64,000 nt of DNA. Source: Gilliamella sp. App6-5 (GTDB lineage Bacteria; Pseudomonadota; Gammaproteobacteria; Enterobacterales; Orbaceae). Below are positions 48,886 through 58,065 of the stretch, in pieces; within the stretch, counting starts at the first letter, position 1, and each line of letters opens with the position of its first letter. The stretch is from positions 84,327-148,326 of the forward strand of contig NZ_LZGT01000004.1 in the NCBI RefSeq assembly GCF_001690525.1, written 5' to 3'. The translations under genes and the position numbers were made by a program. The notes below the pieces were generated by a model that was given only the letters and a program-made list of their open reading frames with translations, had not been told where the DNA came from and did no database searches.

Positions 48886-49446
48886 ATGCTAATTAAATTT
48901 GATGATGGCACTCCAATTAACCTTGAGCAAATGCTATTAGCCAAGGAAAAGCGAGTGGAAAACCAAAACCAGGCAATGATATGTTATAAACATCCCATCA
49001 TATCCTTAAGCCTAGTTATTCCAGGTGCTATAAAAAATAGTAGCGGTGCTCGTTATCTTTTTGACGAGGCAATCAAAACATTACATCACTGTTTTTTACA
49101 AAATGACATCGCAATAATCAATGAAGATCATTATCACTATATCACCGGTTCAGAAGCTATTATAGCAATAAAATGTTCAGCTAATGTCCTTAAAAAATAC
49201 TGTATTGATATTGAAAATAATCACCCATTAGGACGTTTGTGGGATATCGATGTTATTGACATTGTTACACAAAAAAGCCTGTCACGATCACAATTCGACA
49301 ACAAACCAAGACAATGCTTAGTCTGTCATGAAATAGCAAAACTTTGCGGTAGAGCAAAACGGCATTCAATTGATGAAATTTTTACAGCGATTGAAAACAA
49401 GATAGAAAAATTTCAGCAAAATAAAAGTGATAATAATCATTGCTAA
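48886..49446 (+). CDS. citX: Holo-citrate lyase synthase CitX
   Basis: CitX transfers the phosphoribosyl-dephospho-CoA group to apo-CitD. From the ATG at 48886 it has 186 residues (E. coli 183). It starts MLIKFDDGTPINLEQMLLAK, where the last part aligns with IPELLVSRDER of E. coli. HPLGRLWDIDVIDIV is the catalytic signature and the CLVCHEIAKLCGRAKRHS Cys-rich end is conserved. A start ten codons upstream is in frame, but GGA is well placed for 48886. citG, which makes the prosthetic-group precursor, is not in this window. Confidence 0.93.
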   Translation: MLIKFDDGTPINLEQMLLAKEKRVENQNQAMICYKHPIISLSLVIPGAIKNSSGARYLFDEAIKTLHHCFLQNDIAIINEDHYHYITGSEAIIAIKCSANVLKKYCIDIENNHPLGRLWDIDVIDIVTQKSLSRSQFDNKPRQCLVCHEIAKLCGRAKRHSIDEIFTAIENKIEKFQQNKSDNNHC

Positions 49447-49450
49447 TAAC

Positions 49451-49496
49451 GGATTGATGGAATAGCCTGTCTACATATCTGATATATCATCAATCC
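49451..49496. terminator. Possible hairpin between citX and metB
   Basis: GGATTGATG and CATCAATCC form a 9 bp stem across a 28-base loop between convergent genes. The loop is long and no T-run follows, so this is weak. Confidence 0.3.
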
Positions 49497-49518
49497 TAAT
49501 TATAATCTGAAAAATCAG

Positions 49519-50685
49519 TTATACTGTTTCAAGTGCTTGCTGTAAATCAGCCAGTAAATCAGTAATATCTTCCAATCCCACCGAAATACGCAATAATTGA
49601 TCTGAAATCCCAGCCGTTTTTCGTGCTTCGGCACTAATACCTGAATGAGTCATTGTTGCTGGATGACATATAAGACTTTCCACTCCACCAAGTGATTGAG
49701 CCAATGTAAAAATATTAAGCGCTTTTAAAAATTTCGGCATGACATCGGCATCGCCAACTAATTCAAAACTGAGTAACGAACCAAAGCCTTTCTGCTGTTT
49801 TTTAGCAATATCATGTCCAAGATTAGTTGGTAAAGAGGGATGAAATACTTTAGCTATTTTTGGATGATTAGCAAGAAACCCTACAACTTTTTGCGCATTG
49901 TCTTGTTGCAAATTTACACGCGCAGCAAGGGTTCGTAATCCACGTAATAAAAGATAACTATCAAATGATGAAGTCAGCGTACCAATATTATTGGCCCACC
50001 ATAAAACATCTGTAGCAAGTTGTTGGTCCTTAAAAACTAAAATCCCTGCTAATAAATCCGAATGTCCGTTTAAAAATTTAGTACAAGAGTGGGTAACAAT
50101 ATCAGCACCAAGCTCCAATGGCTTTTGTAAAATAGGCGTCATAAACGTATTATCGACTAAAACCAAAGCACCTACATCATGCGCTTGTTGCGCAATTTTT
50201 TTTATATCAACAACACGCAGTAATGGATTACTTGGTGTCTCAATCAAGACTAACTTGGGATGTAAGCTTAATGCTTCTTGCAATGCAACCAAGTCAGACT
50301 GATCAACAAATTTTACCTTAAAATAACCTTTCTGACTTAAACTATTAAAAAGCCGATAGCTACCACCATAACAATCATGAGGAGCAACAACTAAGTCATT
50401 TGGCGCTAATAAGGCAACACTAATAAGGTGAATGGCTGACATGCCACAGTTCGTTAAAATAGCATCAGCACCACCTTCTAATTTTGCAACTGTTTCTTCC
50501 ACCAATCGCCGACTTGGATTTGCTTTTCGCGCATAATCAAATTCTCTGGATTTAGCAAATTCTTCATAACGATAACAAGTAGATGGTGTGATAACAGGTA
50601 CGACACTGCCATATTGATCATCAGTATTGAGCCCACCGCGAACAGCAATAGTTCCTTGGCTTAGATTGTTTGATTGACTAGCCAT
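49519..50685 (-). CDS. metB: Cystathionine gamma-synthase
   Basis: MetB joins cysteine and O-succinylhomoserine to make cystathionine in methionine synthesis. It is a PLP enzyme with 388 residues (E. coli 386). The PLP lysine is in THSCTKFLNGHSDLLAG. LTNCGMSAIHLISVALL, APHDCYGGSYRLFNSL and LAQSLGGVESLICHPATMTH match MetB rather than MetC. It is divergent from metJ across a four-unit met-box array and is presumably repressed by MetJ with S-adenosylmethionine. Confidence 0.95.
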   Translation of the reverse strand: MASQSNNLSQGTIAVRGGLNTDDQYGSVVPVITPSTCYRYEEFAKSREFDYARKANPSRRLVEETVAKLEGGADAILTNCGMSAIHLISVALLAPNDLVVAPHDCYGGSYRLFNSLSQKGYFKVKFVDQSDLVALQEALSLHPKLVLIETPSNPLLRVVDIKKIAQQAHDVGALVLVDNTFMTPILQKPLELGADIVTHSCTKFLNGHSDLLAGILVFKDQQLATDVLWWANNIGTLTSSFDSYLLLRGLRTLAARVNLQQDNAQKVVGFLANHPKIAKVFHPSLPTNLGHDIAKKQQKGFGSLLSFELVGDADVMPKFLKALNIFTLAQSLGGVESLICHPATMTHSGISAEARKTAGISDQLLRISVGLEDITDLLADLQQALETV

Positions 50686-50755
50686 AATAACACTCCTCTA
50701 AATAATACATTGCTTACTTCAAGAATAGATTGTACAAGAATAACACACTGAATAT

Positions 50756-50787
50756 AGACGTCAACATGTCTAGATGTCTAACTATCT
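50756..50787. promoter_or_regulatory. Four tandem met boxes (MetJ operator) between metB and metJ
   Basis: Four contiguous 8-mers occur: AGACGTCA, ACATGTCT, AGATGTCT and AACTATCT. Against the met box AGACGTCT they match at 7, 5, 7 and 4 of 8 bases. Cooperative MetJ binding needs two or more tandem boxes. The array starts 71 bases upstream of metB and ends 76 bases before metJ, so it can control both. Confidence 0.85.
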
Positions 50788-50862
50788 TGGTGTGTAGATT
50801 GCAGAAAGATAAAAAAAACGTTAGAATTGCCCACATTATTTGTGATGTAATTTGGTGAAAAT

Positions 50863-51174
50863 ATGATGGAATGGAATGGCGAATATATAAGCCCTTATGC
50901 TGAACATGGTAAAAAAAGTGAGCAAGTAAAAAAAATTACAGTATCAATTCCGTTAAAAGTATTAAAAATATTGACTGATGAGCGTACTCGCAGACAAGTT
51001 AATAATTTACGTCACGCAACAAATAGTGAATTATTATGTGAAGCTTTTCTTCATGCTTATACTGGTCAACCTTTACCTTGTGATGATGATTTACAAAGAG
51101 ACCGTGAAGACGGTATTCCCAAACAAGCACAAAAAATGATGCAAGATTTAGGCATCACCCCAGAATTCGATTGA
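50863..51174 (+). CDS. metJ: Methionine repressor MetJ
   Basis: MetJ is the ribbon-helix-helix repressor of the met regulon, with S-adenosylmethionine as corepressor. The 103 residues match E. coli MetJ (105) almost exactly up to about residue 70. The DNA-contacting strand is [19 protein letters not shown] and the helix region is [19 protein letters not shown]. The C-terminus (PEFD) is slightly shorter. The first ATG is kept because [12 protein letters not shown] aligns with MAEWSGEYISPY. It is autoregulated through the shared met boxes. Confidence 0.97.
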   Translation: MMEWNGEYISPYAEHGKKSEQVKKITVSIPLKVLKILTDERTRRQVNNLRHATNSELLCEAFLHAYTGQPLPCDDDLQRDREDGIPKQAQKMMQDLGITPEFD

Positions 51175-51207
51175 TTATTAACTAAAAATATTAATTTTCA
51201 AAAAGCA

Positions 51208-51230
51208 AAAAGGCGCATTATGCGCCTTTT
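51208..51230. terminator. Bidirectional terminator between metJ and rpmE
   Basis: AAAAGGCGCA and TGCGCCTTTT form a 10 bp perfect stem with a TTA loop between convergent genes. Confidence 0.85.
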
Positions 51231-51251
51231 CAGATACGGTTTTTCGGAAAA

Positions 51252-51467
51252 TTATTTTTTACCGCCAACCATAGCAAAACGTTGTTTGAACTTATCTACA
51301 CGTCCACCAGTTGCAACATCACGTTGTTTACCAGTATAGAACGGGTGACACTCACCACATACATCAAGATGAATATCATGACCAATAGTAGAATGAGTTT
51401 TAATAACGTTACCACAAGAGCAAGTTGCTGTAATTGCGGTGTATTCTGGGTGGATACCTTCTTTCAT
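51252..51467 (-). CDS. rpmE: 50S ribosomal protein L31 (zinc-binding form)
   Basis: L31 bridges the ribosomal subunits. The 71 residues (E. coli 70) carry the zinc ligands CSCG near residue 16 and CGECHPFY near residue 37, which marks the C+ form that serves as a zinc store. The end [16 protein letters not shown] is typical. It is a single gene convergent with metJ, the usual neighbour in enteric bacteria. Confidence 0.98.
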   Translation of the reverse strand: MKEGIHPEYTAITATCSCGNVIKTHSTIGHDIHLDVCGECHPFYTGKQRDVATGGRVDKFKQRFAMVGGKK

Positions 51468-51609
51468 AATAAGCCTCTAAAATTTGTTCGTATCGCTATA
51501 TAAATGGCTATAATAGCAAAATCTATACACCATACGAATGTTAAAAAACAAGATAAGCTGCAAATTATACGACCAATGTTTGAGTTAATCAAGTAATAAA
51601 AGGCACTTG

Positions 51610-52662
51610 TTAAACGGATAACTGACCTATTGTCACTTGTAGTTCAATTCTTTCCCCATTTCGCAAAACAATAATGGGGACAATCGTTCCTGGTTTCAAC
51701 TCGGCAATTTGATCCATGGTTTCAACAATAGATTTAACAGGCTTATTATCCACCATAATCAAGATATCATTAGCTTGTATACCGGCTTGTAAAGAAGGTC
51801 CTTCAACATTGGTGACTAAAATACCTAATACCACTGGCATATCACTTGGATTTTGAGTTGGCGCAAATTCTAATCCATCAATACCGATATAACCACGAAT
51901 AATTTTTCCATCCTGAATCAACTTATTCATGATCTTAACAGCTAAAGAAGCTGGAATTGCAAACCCAATCCCTTCCGGAACATCATTACCCAAATTTTTT
52001 GCAAAGGTGAGAGTATTAATTCCCATTAATTCACCTTTAGTATTAACTAGTGCTCCGCCAGAATTACCGTGATTTATTGATGCATCAGTTTGAATAAAAT
52101 TCTGTCTCCTATATGGGCTTAGCCCATCGCGGCCTGTAGCACTAATAATACCTTGTGTGATAGTTTGCCCTATATTGTAAGGATTACCTATCGCTAAAAC
52201 CACATCACCAATCTTCGGCTCACGCTGAGGATTAATGGCAATAGTTGGAATATTAGAGGCTTCTATTTTTAATACGGCAAGATCAACAAGTTTATCAGAG
52301 CCTACCGATAAAGCCTCAAAAATTCGTCCATCTTGCAGTGCAACAATAATTTGCTCTGCATCTTCAACAACGTGATAATTAGTAACAATATATCCCTGCT
52401 CACTCATTATTACCCCTGAACCAAGTGGAGTAATTGGACTATCTTGTGATTCTTGAGAAACAGAATTAATTGAGCGACTATAAATATTAACTACTGCGGG
52501 CGCAGCAGTTTTTACGGCATCAGAATAACTTAAAGGTTCGTTACTGAAAATAGAAACAAAAAAATGCAATTGCTTTCCATTTCGTAATGAAGGAAAAATA
52601 ATTAATAACGCAACGGCTAAAACTACACCGATTAATATTGGCCATAAAAATTTTTTAAGCAT
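51610..52662 (-). CDS. degS: Outer membrane stress sensor protease DegS
   Basis: DegS is an inner-membrane-anchored trimeric serine protease. Its PDZ domain senses unfolded outer-membrane proteins, and it cleaves RseA to free sigma E. It has 350 residues (E. coli 355). One membrane helix (about 5-25) precedes the protease domain. The catalytic triad is His97 (TNYHVV), Asp127 and Ser201 (GNSGGAL). A single PDZ domain (about 255-345) carries the substrate-binding region VLGILVTNVEGPSLQAGIQ. A strong terminator separates it from degQ upstream. Confidence 0.95.
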   Translation of the reverse strand: MLKKFLWPILIGVVLAVALLIIFPSLRNGKQLHFFVSIFSNEPLSYSDAVKTAAPAVVNIYSRSINSVSQESQDSPITPLGSGVIMSEQGYIVTNYHVVEDAEQIIVALQDGRIFEALSVGSDKLVDLAVLKIEASNIPTIAINPQREPKIGDVVLAIGNPYNIGQTITQGIISATGRDGLSPYRRQNFIQTDASINHGNSGGALVNTKGELMGINTLTFAKNLGNDVPEGIGFAIPASLAVKIMNKLIQDGKIIRGYIGIDGLEFAPTQNPSDMPVVLGILVTNVEGPSLQAGIQANDILIMVDNKPVKSIVETMDQIAELKPGTIVPIIVLRNGERIELQVTIGQLSV

Positions 52663-52728
52663 TGCCGTCAGATGATAGTGATTAGATATAGCAATGATTC
52701 TAGCATATATAAAAAAGTGTTAAAATCA

Positions 52729-52766
52729 CTGTTTTTCGACGATGCCAACGCATCGACGAAAAACAG
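52729..52766 (-). terminator. Terminator between degQ and degS
   Basis: CTGTTTTTCG, A, CGATG pairs with CATCG, A, CGAAAAACAG over 16 bases with one A-A mismatch and a 6-base loop. It lies 26 bases past the degQ stop on the minus strand, indicating separate transcription of degS. Confidence 0.75.
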
Positions 52767-52792
52767 TTAAATTACCTCTAGTTTGAAGAAAA

Positions 52793-54166
52793 TTATCTTA
52801 AAATGAGATAAATTCGGCTATCTCCTCGTACTATATTAAGCGCAATAACAGACGGATTACTATCAATGATTTTGCGAAGTTCTGCAATATTAGTTACTCG
52901 CCCTTTGTTAACGCCTGTAATCAGATCTCCCTCTTGCAAGCTAAGTCGAGAAGCGGGTGAGTTTTTAGCAATCTTTTCAATTAAAACACCTTTTTGACCT
53001 TTAATTTCACCATTACTAAGTGTTGCACCATCAAGAGCAGTATGCAATGATTTTGCTTCAGTTGCTGCCTCATCGCTGTTTTTGAGTTTTACCTCAACAG
53101 ACATTTGTTTACCATCTCGAATTAAGCCTAATTTTACAGTTCGCCCAGCACCAGTTGTAGCAATTTTTGCACGTAATTCAGCAAAACTATCAACAGGTTT
53201 ACCGTCCATTGAAATAATAATATCGCCAGATTTAATTCCTGCAGCTTGTGCCGCTGAATTTTCAATCACTTCACTAACGAAAGCACCTTTTTGAACATCA
53301 ACATCAAATGCTTTTGCTATATCCGATGTCAGTTCATTTCCTTTGATGCCAAGCACACCACGTTTGACCTCACCAAACTCAATAAGCTGCGATGTTAAAC
53401 TTTTTACCATATTACTAGGAATTGCAAAGCCAATCCCAACATTACCACCACTTGGCGCAATAATCGCTGTATTAATACCAACGAGTTCACCATTTAAATT
53501 AACAAGTGCCCCACCAGAGTTTCCTTGGTTAATTGAAGCATCTGTTTGAATAAAATTTTCAAAACCATTCATATTAAGCCCACTGCGAGCCAAAGCTGAA
53601 ATAATCCCAGAAGTAACAGTTTGACCAATACCAAATGGGTTACCAATAGCAACAGCATAATCGCCAACCCGCAAATTATCAGAATCTGCCAATTTAATCG
53701 CTATTAATTTTTTTGCATCATCAATTTTAAGCAATGCTATATCACTTTGTGGGTCTTTACCGATTAGCTTTGCTTTATATTCATGTCCATCATTAAGAGC
53801 AACCGTGATTTTATCGGCACCATCAATAACATGATTATTCGTCACAACATAACCTTTTTCGGCATCAATAATCACACCTGAGCCTAGACCTGTAAACGAT
53901 CTTGATTGGCTATCAGGATAACCAAAAAAACGTCTAAATTCTTCTGGCATATTATTTTGCATTTGCGCAGTACCCTCAACCTTAATACTCACAACTGAAG
54001 GTAATACTGTTTCGAGCATAGGAGCCAAACTTGGCTGCTGTGTATTACTATCCATTGAGGTAGGAGGAAAAGAAGCATAAGCATTGGGATATAATGTTAA
54101 ACTTAACCCTAAACTTAACGCTATAATACTTAATAATTTTTTTTGTTGTTTTAATGAATTAATCAT
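52793..54166 (-). CDS. degQ: Periplasmic serine endoprotease DegQ
   Basis: DegQ is a periplasmic protease and chaperone that removes misfolded proteins. It has 457 residues, near E. coli DegQ (455). A signal peptide (about 1-31, ending NAYA-SF) is followed by the protease domain with His112 (TNNHVI), Asp142 and Ser217 (GNSGGAL). Two PDZ domains follow (about 265-355 and 380-457). The short LA loop (MQNNMPEEFRRFFGYPDSQSRSF) favours DegQ over DegP. It lies downstream of zapG, as in E. coli. Confidence 0.93.
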   Translation of the reverse strand: MINSLKQQKKLLSIIALSLGLSLTLYPNAYASFPPTSMDSNTQQPSLAPMLETVLPSVVSIKVEGTAQMQNNMPEEFRRFFGYPDSQSRSFTGLGSGVIIDAEKGYVVTNNHVIDGADKITVALNDGHEYKAKLIGKDPQSDIALLKIDDAKKLIAIKLADSDNLRVGDYAVAIGNPFGIGQTVTSGIISALARSGLNMNGFENFIQTDASINQGNSGGALVNLNGELVGINTAIIAPSGGNVGIGFAIPSNMVKSLTSQLIEFGEVKRGVLGIKGNELTSDIAKAFDVDVQKGAFVSEVIENSAAQAAGIKSGDIIISMDGKPVDSFAELRAKIATTGAGRTVKLGLIRDGKQMSVEVKLKNSDEAATEAKSLHTALDGATLSNGEIKGQKGVLIEKIAKNSPASRLSLQEGDLITGVNKGRVTNIAELRKIIDSNPSVIALNIVRGDSRIYLILR

Positions 54167-54247
54167 CTGATAACTCTCGCTTTCACAAAAATTTAATCTC
54201 TATAAAATTGCTTGACCATTAGAAAACAGCGAATAAAACCATAGTAG

Positions 54248-54652
54248 TTAAGATTTGTGTTCATCCGCTTTAAATAAACCAGAAGAATTATCTGAATAAT
54301 CTCTAGGTTGCTTATCAATGATCATTTCTTTTGTTTCATCTGAATCAGAGTTGGAATCAAAATCCAAAGATGTGACTTTATCACCATCAATAAATTGACT
54401 AGAATTTTCAGCCATATGTTGATAAAGACGACGAAAATCTTTAGCCATACTATCCAATATCTCAGCACTATGAGAAAAATGTTTAGCAATCATTTGTTTT
54501 TGCGCTATTAATTCATCTTTTGCTTGTTCTAGTTCATGTTTAACTTTGGAATATTTACGAGCCTTAGGGCTAATAACGCTTACAAAAATAAAACCAATAA
54601 TAAAACCAATTACTAATCCAATTATAAGATAAGTAAGCATATCTTTATCCAT
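54248..54652 (-). CDS. zapG: Z-ring associated protein ZapG (YhcB, DUF1043)
   Basis: ZapG is a bitopic inner-membrane protein that helps coordinate division and envelope growth. It has 134 residues (E. coli 132). One N-terminal helix, LIIGLVIGFIIGFIFVSVI, at about residues 7-25 carries Gly-xxx-Gly repeats. A coiled coil follows, VKHELEQAKDELIAQKQMIAKHFSHSAEILDSM (part). The tail is acidic and Ser rich. It lies between dciA and degQ on the minus strand, as usual for the zapG-degQ-degS cluster. Confidence 0.9.
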   Translation of the reverse strand: MDKDMLTYLIIGLVIGFIIGFIFVSVISPKARKYSKVKHELEQAKDELIAQKQMIAKHFSHSAEILDSMAKDFRRLYQHMAENSSQFIDGDKVTSLDFDSNSDSDETKEMIIDKQPRDYSDNSSGLFKADEHKS

Positions 54653-54703
54653 TATTCACTCCTTATATCTAATTTTATAAAATTGAAATCCAATTAACAG
54701 CAC

Positions 54704-55165
54704 TTATTTTGCATGGTTAGCAAGTTTTATCAATTGTTTTTTTAACTTATCTGGTGCATTTTCCGCTAATGCATATAAAAACATTGCACTTTTAGCTGTC
54801 ATCACACTCGATACTAAAGATGACTTAACAGTCTGAGAATGGCACTGTGACAACTTTACTGAAATATCTGGATTAATCTGATATTGGATAGACGATAGAG
54901 ACGGTAAGATATTTTTTCGTATCTCTGATATTAAATTACTTTGTTCATATTTCAGTCTCGTTAACCAACCCGCTGTGCTTACCTCTAAAATCAATACGCC
55001 TTCGCGATAATTAGCCACTCGGCATTGTTGATTCAATGGAGATGGCAATAAATTATTAACCACTTTAGCCAATGTTTTTAATGCATTAGTTCTTTCTTGA
55101 ATCTTAGAAAAACAAGAGGCTTGAGTTATTATTGACATCAATACTTGTGGCTCATTAAAACGCAT
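54704..55165 (-). CDS. DciA-family protein (DUF721)
   Basis: DciA-type proteins load the replicative helicase DnaB in bacteria that lack DnaC. Orthologues in gammaproteobacteria often sit apart from dna genes, so the role here is by family only. It has 153 residues. The conserved DUF721 region is near 20-95, with LKTLAKVVNNLLPSPLNQQCRV and LILEVSTAGWLTRLKYEQSNLI. The remaining C-terminus is less conserved and basic. It lies 51 bases before zapG on the same strand. Confidence 0.8.
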   Translation of the reverse strand: MRFNEPQVLMSIITQASCFSKIQERTNALKTLAKVVNNLLPSPLNQQCRVANYREGVLILEVSTAGWLTRLKYEQSNLISEIRKNILPSLSSIQYQINPDISVKLSQCHSQTVKSSLVSSVMTAKSAMFLYALAENAPDKLKKQLIKLANHAK

Positions 55166-55564
55166 ATCTTGACTTCCTCTCCTTTCTTAATCAATAAAAA
55201 ATAAGTTTCTCCTAAAAACTAAAAAGAAGTATTAGTTTAATAATTTACCCTATTTATCGTCAAAAGTCTTATTGAAAAAATTTATTTACAGTTTGATAAA
55301 AATTTCTTTACTATAATCTATAATGATGTTCAAAACTTCAGTTAAAGAAAATAGATAACTGATTATGGATTGAAATTTATCAGAAATACTAAAAAAGATT
55401 AACCGCAATTTAAGATCGTTTTTTTCATAAAAATTTTATAAATTTGCAGATAGATAATCCTTTTTTGATTGTAATTAATTTGCTTAATATTAGAATAATA
55501 TTTAAAATCATTGATTAACATCTTGGTAAGCATTGTATCTTAATACATAAAATGCTATTAAAGC

Positions 55565-55600
55565 ATAACGCTTTTGACATTCTATCCTGTTAAGCGTTAT
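55565..55600. promoter_or_regulatory. Palindromic operator candidate at the DUF3597 promoter
   Basis: ATAACGCTT (55565-55573) and AAGCGTTAT (55592-55600) are perfect inverted repeats separated by 18 bases. They flank the spacer between the -35 TTGACA and the -10, with the second arm overlapping the -10. That geometry suits a repressor site. No regulator is assigned. Confidence 0.4.
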
Positions 55601-55603
55601 ATT
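55574..55603 (+). promoter_or_regulatory. Sigma-70 promoter of the DUF3597 gene
   Basis: A perfect -35 TTGACA (55574-55579) is followed after 18 bases by TATATT (55598-55603), or after 17 bases by TTATAT. It leaves an untranslated leader of about 65 bases before the ATG at 55675, which has an AGAGGTG ribosome site. Confidence 0.6.
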
Positions 55604-55674
55604 AATTCTGATATTTTCTACATCTATATCATTAAGCAGTTTTTTATAAGCAGTTTAAACTTAAGAGGTGTAAT

Positions 55675-56106
55675 ATGGGTATCTTAAATAACATTTTTTC
55701 TAAAGTATTTCCTAATGCTCAAGCAACAGTAGAAAATGCAGTTGATGCTGTGAAAGATAAAGTCGGAAACATCACAGCATCTGTCAAAGACACAGTATCA
55801 GATAGCTCAAAACAAATTCAAGATAAGGTCGAGCAAGGCACATCCGCAACTAATGTTGATGTCACCTCGATTCTTGATAATTTAGCTAAAAAGCATCCTG
55901 AAGCACTCAACTGGAAAACGTCTATCGTCGATTTATTAAAATTACTCGGTATAGATAGTAGCTTAGATGCACGTAAAAAATTAGCACAAGAGCTAAACTA
56001 TACTGGCAGTACTGATGATACTGCAGCAATGAATACATGGTTAATTAAAGAAGTCATGAAGAAAATCGCTGAAAAAGGCGGTAACATTACTCATCTCTTT
56101 TCTTAA
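55675..56106 (+). CDS. DUF3597 domain-containing protein
   Basis: This is a small soluble protein of a family with unknown function that is common in stress-tolerant proteobacteria. It has 143 residues. The N-terminal half is an amphipathic, LEA-like segment (AVDAVKDKVGNITASVKDTV). The C-terminal DUF3597 domain contains VDVTSILDNLAKKHPEALNW and SIVDLLKLLGIDSSLDARKKLA, ending KIAEKGGNITHLFS. The domain resembles a carrier-protein or LysM-associated helical fold, but the role is not known. It is a single-gene unit with its own promoter and terminator. Confidence 0.88.
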   Translation: MGILNNIFSKVFPNAQATVENAVDAVKDKVGNITASVKDTVSDSSKQIQDKVEQGTSATNVDVTSILDNLAKKHPEALNWKTSIVDLLKLLGIDSSLDARKKLAQELNYTGSTDDTAAMNTWLIKEVMKKIAEKGGNITHLFS

Positions 56107-56130
56107 TTGAACAATCTAAGATAATGACAT

Positions 56131-56150
56131 TCCACCCAATTTTGGGTGGA
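56131..56150 (+). terminator. Terminator of the DUF3597 gene
   Basis: TCCACCCA and TGGGTGGA form an 8 bp stem with an ATTT loop followed by TTTTTATAAT, 25 bases after the stop. Confidence 0.85.
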
Positions 56151-56204
56151 TTTTTATAATATTCAATCAGATACACATTAACCATTTGTGATTAAATCAA
56201 TAAA

Positions 56205-56789
56205 CTAAGCCTTAAAAGCGTGTAATTGATTCATCGCAGCATCAATACCTTGAGATAATAAAATATCCGTACAGCGCACTGATTCATCAATAGCTTGAGC
56301 GATCAATGCTTGTTCAGGTTTAGAGGGTTTGTTAAGAACGTAGCCCACCACTTTATTTTTATCACCAGGATGACCAATACCAATCCTTAATCGATGAAAA
56401 TTTAAATTATTACCCAATTTGCTGGCAATATCTTTTAGCCCATTATGCCCACCATGACTACCACCAAACTTAAGTTTAGCTATACCTGGATTCAAGTCGA
56501 GTTCATCATGGACAACTAATATTTCTTCTGGCTTTATTTGGTAAAATGACGCCATAGCTTGCACCGCCTTACCACTTAAATTCATAAATGTAGTTGGAAC
56601 TAATAAACGCACATCATGACCAGAAATATTGATTCGTGATGTGTAACCAAAAAATTTTGGTTCATTTTTTAATGATTGATTATAACGCTGAGCCAATCGT
56701 TCAACAAACCATGCGCCTGCGTTGTGCCTTGTTGTTGCATATTCATTGCCGGGATTGGCAAGTCCTACTATCAGTTTTATTGTTGTCAT
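56205..56789 (-). CDS. pth: Peptidyl-tRNA hydrolase
   Basis: Pth releases stalled peptidyl-tRNAs. It has 194 residues (E. coli 194). Active-site residues are visible in [17 protein letters not shown] (Asn12, His22) and FMNLSGKAV, with HDELDLNPG (Asp of the triad). [13 protein letters not shown] and LRIGIGHPG are conserved. It lies downstream of prs on the minus strand, separated by a prs terminator, so it has its own start signal. Confidence 0.98.
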   Translation of the reverse strand: MTTIKLIVGLANPGNEYATTRHNAGAWFVERLAQRYNQSLKNEPKFFGYTSRINISGHDVRLLVPTTFMNLSGKAVQAMASFYQIKPEEILVVHDELDLNPGIAKLKFGGSHGGHNGLKDIASKLGNNLNFHRLRIGIGHPGDKNKVVGYVLNKPSKPEQALIAQAIDESVRCTDILLSQGIDAAMNQLHAFKA

Positions 56790-56821
56790 AATATTTTTAT
56801 TGTCACTGATTTTATTGTGAA

Positions 56822-56843
56822 AAATGCCCCAAAAGGGGCATTT
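56822..56843 (-). terminator. Terminator of prs
   Basis: AAATGCCCC and GGGGCATTT form a 9 bp stem with an AAAA loop. On the minus strand a T-rich run follows. It lies 20 bases past the prs stop. Confidence 0.8.
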
Positions 56844-56862
56844 AACTCAATGATAAAATAGA

Positions 56863-57810
56863 TTATTGATGAAACATAGCTGAGATCGATTCTTCATTAC
56901 TGATTCGACGAATTGCTTCAGCAAGCATACCTGACAATGTTAATTGGCGAACATTTTTCAATGCTTTTACTTCAGCCGTTAATGGAATTGTGTCGCAAAC
57001 AACAATTTCATCAATAGCACAGCTTTTAATGTTACTCACTGCTTTACCTGAAAAAATTGGATGCGTTGCATAAGCAAACACTCTTTTTGCTCCTCGTGCT
57101 TTTAAAGCGTCGGCTGCTTTACAAAGTGTTCCTGCTGTATCAATCATATCATCGACTAAGATACAATCTCTATCCGCAACATCACCAATAATATTCATCA
57201 CTTCAGCTTCATTTGCACGTTGGCGGCGTTTATCAATAATCGCCATATCGGTATCATTAAGCAGTTTAGCTATCGCGCGAGCACGCACCACACCACCAAT
57301 ATCTGGAGATACCACAATTGGACGTTCAAAATGACGTTGTAACATATCTTCTAAAATAACTGGGCTAGCAAATACGTTATCGACAGGCACATCAAAAAAA
57401 CCTTGAATTTGCTCTGCATGAAGGTCAACGGTTAATACCCTATCAACACCAACAGTTGATAAAAAATCAGCGACAACTTTAGCGGTAATAGGAACACGAG
57501 CCGAACGAACTCGACGATCTTGCCTTGCATAACCAAAATAAGGAATAACCGCAGTAATACGACCAGCAGATGCGCGACGCATTGCATCGATCATGACGAG
57601 CAATTCCATTAAATTGTCATTGGTTGGAGCACAAGTTGATTGAATAATAAAAACATCTTCACCACGGACATTTTCATTGATTTGGACATTAACTTCACCA
57701 TCACTAAAACGGCTTACAACAATGTCACCAAGAGAAGTATAAAGACGATTAGCTATACGTTTTGCTAGTTCGGGTGTGGCATTACCAGCAAAAAGCTTCA
57801 TATCAGGCAC
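56863..57810 (-). CDS. prs: Ribose-phosphate pyrophosphokinase
   Basis: Prs makes PRPP from ribose-5-phosphate and ATP, feeding nucleotide, histidine and tryptophan synthesis. It has 315 residues, the E. coli length. Characteristic segments are [42 protein letters not shown] (part), [11 protein letters not shown], the PRPP loop [17 protein letters not shown] and [14 protein letters not shown]. It is monocistronic. Confidence 0.98.
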   Translation of the reverse strand: MPDMKLFAGNATPELAKRIANRLYTSLGDIVVSRFSDGEVNVQINENVRGEDVFIIQSTCAPTNDNLMELLVMIDAMRRASAGRITAVIPYFGYARQDRRVRSARVPITAKVVADFLSTVGVDRVLTVDLHAEQIQGFFDVPVDNVFASPVILEDMLQRHFERPIVVSPDIGGVVRARAIAKLLNDTDMAIIDKRRQRANEAEVMNIIGDVADRDCILVDDMIDTAGTLCKAADALKARGAKRVFAYATHPIFSGKAVSNIKSCAIDEIVVCDTIPLTAEVKALKNVRQLTLSGMLAEAIRRISNEESISAMFHQ

Positions 57811-58065
57811 GAGAAATCCTCAAGCATGTATTCATGATTACTTAATTCGTAATCGGTTAAATCGGGGCTACAATTATATAATCATTTATCTATCATGCTC
57901 AACCACAATATAAAAATAAATCAAAAATATTTGATAGCAGATTATAAACAACACGACTACTTTTTACAGATAACTGCAACAAGTTATAAGCAAGGTATAA
58001 TCCGATTGGCAAGATCAAGTCATCTGAAACAAATAAACGGATCTAGTTATTCTTTTATTTAAAAA

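Larger units (their letters stand above)
55166..55674. other. 509-base AT-rich intergenic region before the DUF3597 gene
   Basis: It lies between dciA (minus) and the DUF3597 gene (plus). The right end holds a good sigma-70 promoter and an overlapping palindrome (listed separately). The rest is very AT rich with no plausible reading frame, RNA gene or repeat that I can see. Confidence 0.5.
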
